Shown here in pieces: positions 61,350-64,000 of a stretch of DNA of 64,000 nt (position 1 is the stretch's first letter; each line of letters opens with the position of its first letter). This DNA comes from Streptomyces sp. 3214.6 (GTDB lineage Bacteria; Actinomycetota; Actinomycetes; Streptomycetales; Streptomycetaceae): positions 6,448,001 through 6,512,000 of the forward strand of contig NZ_LT670819.1 in assembly GCF_900129855.1 (NCBI RefSeq). Direction: 5' to 3'. The notes beneath the pieces are model-generated. The model did not search any database. It was not told where the DNA came from and saw nothing but the letters and a program-made list of their open reading frames with translations. A program made the position numbers and the translations under genes.

Positions 61350-62695
61350 TTGGCGAGCTCCTCGACAAGGTTCTTGACGGCGACGGACATCAGCGCCTCA
61401 CGAGTGAACTGGTCGGCGTGGGCCATCGCCTCGGCGTGCTCCTCGTCGGTCGTCTCCACCGCCATGTGGGCGGCCTTGATGAACGACTCGGTCAGGCCCG
61501 CCTCGTCGATGCCGGGGGCGCCCGTCCACAGCGGGTGACCCCGCAGCACGTTGGAGGCGTCGTGCTCGGCGGCGTGCGCCGACACGATCGGCAGGCCGGT
61601 CGCCATGTACTCGTACACCTTGCCCGAGGTGACGTACCGGCCGCCGATGAGGATCAGCACCATCGCGTCCCAGCTGGCGTAGATCGAGGAGACCTCGGCC
61701 TTGGCGGCGGGACCGCCGAAGACGACGCCGTCGGCCTCGGCCTCCTTGAAGACCTCGGCGTGCCGGTTCGCACCGCGGGTGGCGCCGTTGCCGAGGTGGC
61801 CGCGCAGCTCGAAGCGCGCGTTCGCCAGCAGCGGTTCCTTCTCCCTGGCGGCCCGCCAGGCGTTCAGCACCGTCTCCAGGTGCGGCACGGTGAAGTTGAC
61901 CGTGCCGAGGTAGCCGAAGACCAGACCGGCGCCGGGGTCCGGGTTGTGCGCCCGGCCCGGCGAGCTGTCCGCGTCGTAGCCGTTGCGCACGACGTGCACC
62001 CGGCTCGCGAACTCGGGGTAGCGCTTGCGGTAGTGCTCGGCGATCGGGTCGTTGACGACCCACAGGGACACCGCGTGGTCGAGGATCTTCTGCTCCCACA
62101 GGCCCTCCGCCGAGTCGCGGGCGAAGGCCTCGACGCCGTCGATGACGTCGATGGACCAGCCGTCGCGGAAGTCCACCGCGTACGGCACCTTCGCGTCCTC
62201 CCACAGCTTCCAGGCCGCGGCGAGGTTCACGTACGGCACGCAGGAGGCGAGCAGCAGGTCCGCCGGGTGCTCCTTGTGGATGCGCAGCACCGCCTGCTCC
62301 AGGTCGCCGCGCCACTCACCGAAGTTGGGCTCCGGGAACGTCTCGGTCTGGCGGCGGCGCAGCTTTGCGACCCAGCCGTTGGGGTCCAGGGCACGCGCCT
62401 CGTCGAAGAGGCGGATGTCCGTCTCGAGGTCCTCGCGGGCCAGCGGCAGTTCGACGATCTTCACCTGGGGGTCGACCTGCTCCAGCAGGGAGAGGTCGAT
62501 GCCCGAGTCGAGTTCCCAGGACTCCCGGGCGATGTTGACGACCGTGACGTCCCAGCCCGCCTTCACGAACTGGTTGGCGGTCTCCCGCATCCGGTACGTG
62601 GAGCTCTTGGCGGCCGGCGGGAAGCCGATGGCGAGGTAGATGACGTGCGGTCGCTTGCCTTCCGCAGGCGGCCCGGACGGGGGAGACGATGACAT
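61346..62695 (-). CDS. GT-B glycosyltransferase (GT4-like)
   Basis: 449 residues from ATG 62695; an in-frame ATG at 62725 would add 10 residues upstream of the likely transcription start. N-terminal motif IYLAIGFPPAAKSSTYRMRE is typical for GT4 enzymes with a Gly-rich loop; the C-terminal domain has YLGTVNFTVPHLETVL and SGKVYEYMATGLPIVSAHA, the nucleotide-sugar site with its Glu. Cytoplasmic or membrane-edge enzyme of glycan assembly. Translationally coupled to the 714-residue glycosyltransferase. Confidence 0.86.
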   Translation of the reverse strand: MSSSPPSGPPAEGKRPHVIYLAIGFPPAAKSSTYRMRETANQFVKAGWDVTVVNIARESWELDSGIDLSLLEQVDPQVKIVELPLAREDLETDIRLFDEARALDPNGWVAKLRRRQTETFPEPNFGEWRGDLEQAVLRIHKEHPADLLLASCVPYVNLAAAWKLWEDAKVPYAVDFRDGWSIDVIDGVEAFARDSAEGLWEQKILDHAVSLWVVNDPIAEHYRKRYPEFASRVHVVRNGYDADSSPGRAHNPDPGAGLVFGYLGTVNFTVPHLETVLNAWRAAREKEPLLANARFELRGHLGNGATRGANRHAEVFKEAEADGVVFGGPAAKAEVSSIYASWDAMVLILIGGRYVTSGKVYEYMATGLPIVSAHAAEHDASNVLRGHPLWTGAPGIDEAGLTESFIKAAHMAVETTDEEHAEAMAHADQFTREALMSVAVKNLVEELAK

Positions 62696-62703
62696 AGCGG
62701 TTG

Positions 62704-62709
62704 ACGCTA
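62704..62709 (-). promoter_or_regulatory. Putative -10 box of the GT4-like gene
   Basis: TAGCGT on the minus strand ends 8 nt before ATG 62695; near-leaderless spacing. Confidence 0.4.
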
Positions 62710-62790
62710 GCACGCTGACATGCACGGATCGTGGCTCGCGTATGGCCGCCCGAAGGCGGCCGTGGACGGCCCCGGTTCCGCTGCTTCATG

Positions 62791-63894
62791 TCATGCGGGC
62801 CGGCTGCCCCCCTTCCATTCCTCCATGAGACGGACGACGTTGTGCGCCGCGCGGCCGTCGCCGTACGGAGTGCCGGGGTCGTCGGTCGGCACGGCACGGG
62901 TCACGGTCTCGGCCCACTCCTGGGGCGACAGCGTGTGCGGGTCGGGTACAAGGACGTTCCAGCCGGTGTTCACGGTTTCCACCCACTCCGTCTCCGGGCG
63001 GATCGTGGTGCAGATGCGCTCCAGCAGGAACGCCTCCTTCTGCAGACCGCCGGAGTCCGTGACCACGCCGACCGAGGCCAGTACGGCGGCGACCAGGCTC
63101 GCGTACGGCAGCGGGCGGCCGACGTGCAGGTTGCCCTGGGACAGGTCGATGCCGTGCTCCTCGGCGCGGGCGACCAGCCGCGGGTGGGCGGCGAGCGCCA
63201 CCGGCACCGGCAGCTTGGCGAGCGAGTCGACGATCGCGGCGAGCCGCTCGGGGTCGTCGGTGTTGTCCGGGCGGTGCAGGGTCGCCAGCAGGAACGGCTT
63301 CGCCGGGTCGATGCCCTCGGGCAGCTCCGGCGCGGCGAACTCGCCGGCCCGGACCTGGTCGCGGATGCGCAGGCAGATGTCGACCATCACGTCGCCGGCC
63401 AGGCGGGTGCGCTCGGCGAGGCCCTCGTTGGCGAGGTGGCGCACGGCCTCCTCGGTGGGCGCGAGCAGCAGGTCGGCGCTGTGGTCGGTGAGGACGCGGT
63501 TGTGCTCCTCCGGCATCCGCCGGTTGAAGGAGCGCAGGCCCGCCTCCAGGTGCGCCACGGGCAGGTGCATCTTCACCGCGGACAGCGCGCCGGCGATGGT
63601 GGAGTTGGTGTCGCCGTAGACGAGCACCCAGTCGGGCTGCTCACGCTCGAGGACCGGGTCGAGCGCCGAGAGGACGGCGCCGGTCTGCACGCCATGGCTG
63701 CCGGAGCCGACACCGAGGTGGACGTCGGGGTCGGGGATGCCGAGTCCCGAGAAGAAGACGTCGGAGAGGTCGGCGTCGTAGTGCTGCCCGGTGTGCACGA
63801 TGACGTGCTCGTGCTCGGTCTCGGCGAACGCCGCCGCGATGGGCGCGAGCTTCACCAACTGAGGACGGGCACCGACGATGCTGATGACTTTCAC
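62791..63894 (-). CDS. Non-hydrolysing UDP-N-acetylglucosamine 2-epimerase (WecB/WbpI-like)
   Basis: 367 residues from GTG 63894 with an AGAAGAAGAG site upstream. Family motifs: VISIVGARPQLVKLAPI, VHTGQHYDADLSDVFF, YGDTNSTIAGALSA, HLEAGLRSFNRRMPEEHNR, and the C-terminal TDSGGLQKEAFLL with the conserved Gln-Lys-Glu. RPETEWVETVNTGWNVLV is closer, from memory, to WbpI-type enzymes acting on UDP-GlcNAc(3NAc)A than to plain WecB. It inverts C2 from gluco to manno configuration. It is 95 nt upstream of the glycosyltransferase pair, on the same strand. Confidence 0.88.
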   Translation of the reverse strand: MKVISIVGARPQLVKLAPIAAAFAETEHEHVIVHTGQHYDADLSDVFFSGLGIPDPDVHLGVGSGSHGVQTGAVLSALDPVLEREQPDWVLVYGDTNSTIAGALSAVKMHLPVAHLEAGLRSFNRRMPEEHNRVLTDHSADLLLAPTEEAVRHLANEGLAERTRLAGDVMVDICLRIRDQVRAGEFAAPELPEGIDPAKPFLLATLHRPDNTDDPERLAAIVDSLAKLPVPVALAAHPRLVARAEEHGIDLSQGNLHVGRPLPYASLVAAVLASVGVVTDSGGLQKEAFLLERICTTIRPETEWVETVNTGWNVLVPDPHTLSPQEWAETVTRAVPTDDPGTPYGDGRAAHNVVRLMEEWKGGSRPA

Positions 63895-64000
63895 AGAGCA
63901 CTCTTCTTCTGGGGGGCGGGCTTGTGAGCTTCTGGACTGTGGGGCGACTGAGCAAAAGAAATAGGCAAGGAAATGGTAGGCAGAGCGTTGGACGCACCAG

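Overview
The window is a high-GC actinobacterial chromosome, almost certainly Streptomyces. GTG starts are common, four-base GTGA/ATGA gene overlaps are frequent, and the backbone order tig-clpP1-clpP2-clpX-valS-folC-ndk-mreBCD-pbp2-rodA is the conserved Streptomyces order. The strain cannot be named from the sequence.

Layout. (1) 1-8505 is ordinary backbone: the end of a probable Ser/Thr kinase, an amino acid permease, rpiB, a Nei-type DNA glycosylase, an Eis-like acetyltransferase, a membrane PP2C/SpoIIE phosphatase, an HD phosphohydrolase, a family-3 acyltransferase and a tiny membrane protein. (2) 8590-18631 is an actinomycete integrative and conjugative element (AICE) of the pSAM2/SLP1 kind, inserted in the 3' half of a tRNA-Gly(UCC) gene. 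A perfect 49-bp repeat marks both ends. Its rightward operon encodes a regulator, an FtsK-like Tra protein, spread proteins, small Cys-rich proteins, a RepSA-like rolling-circle initiator, Xis and Int. A leftward arm carries an ABM monooxygenase, an XRE regulator, a DUF6083 protein and a tRNA-like sequence. (3) 18590-36996 holds tRNA-Gly, tRNA-Pro and the proteostasis (tig, clpP1P2X), valS-folC, ndk and cell-shape (mreBCD, pbp2, rodA) block. (4) 37108-40668 has a CYTH-CHAD protein and a TIGR03960 radical SAM protein. (5) 40836-47064 separates that radical SAM gene from its usual partner (TIGR03936, 47113): an arsenic module (arsM / arsR-aquaporin-arsC), a collagen-like secreted protein, a glycosyltransferase and a membrane protein built of about seven repeats. 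(6) 48155-52360 is a very large RNase E. (7) 52820-63894 is a surface-glycan cluster: PLP aminotransferase, Gfo/Idh oxidoreductase, three glycosyltransferases, UDP-sugar dehydrogenase, GalE-type epimerase and WecB/WbpI-type epimerase.

How the parts work together. The AICE can be read as a full excision-replication-transfer unit. In the arsenic module, ArsC would make As(III), which could leave through the aquaporin or be methylated by ArsM; no Acr3/ArsB pump is present. The glycan genes cover most steps of a WbpA-WbpB-WbpE-WbpI-like route to a 2,3-diamino-mannuronic-acid-type UDP sugar, with no acetyltransferase seen before the window ends. This pathway reading is inference from family resemblance. 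Several backbone genes have a TANNNT -10 box 6-8 nt before the start codon and are probably leaderless.
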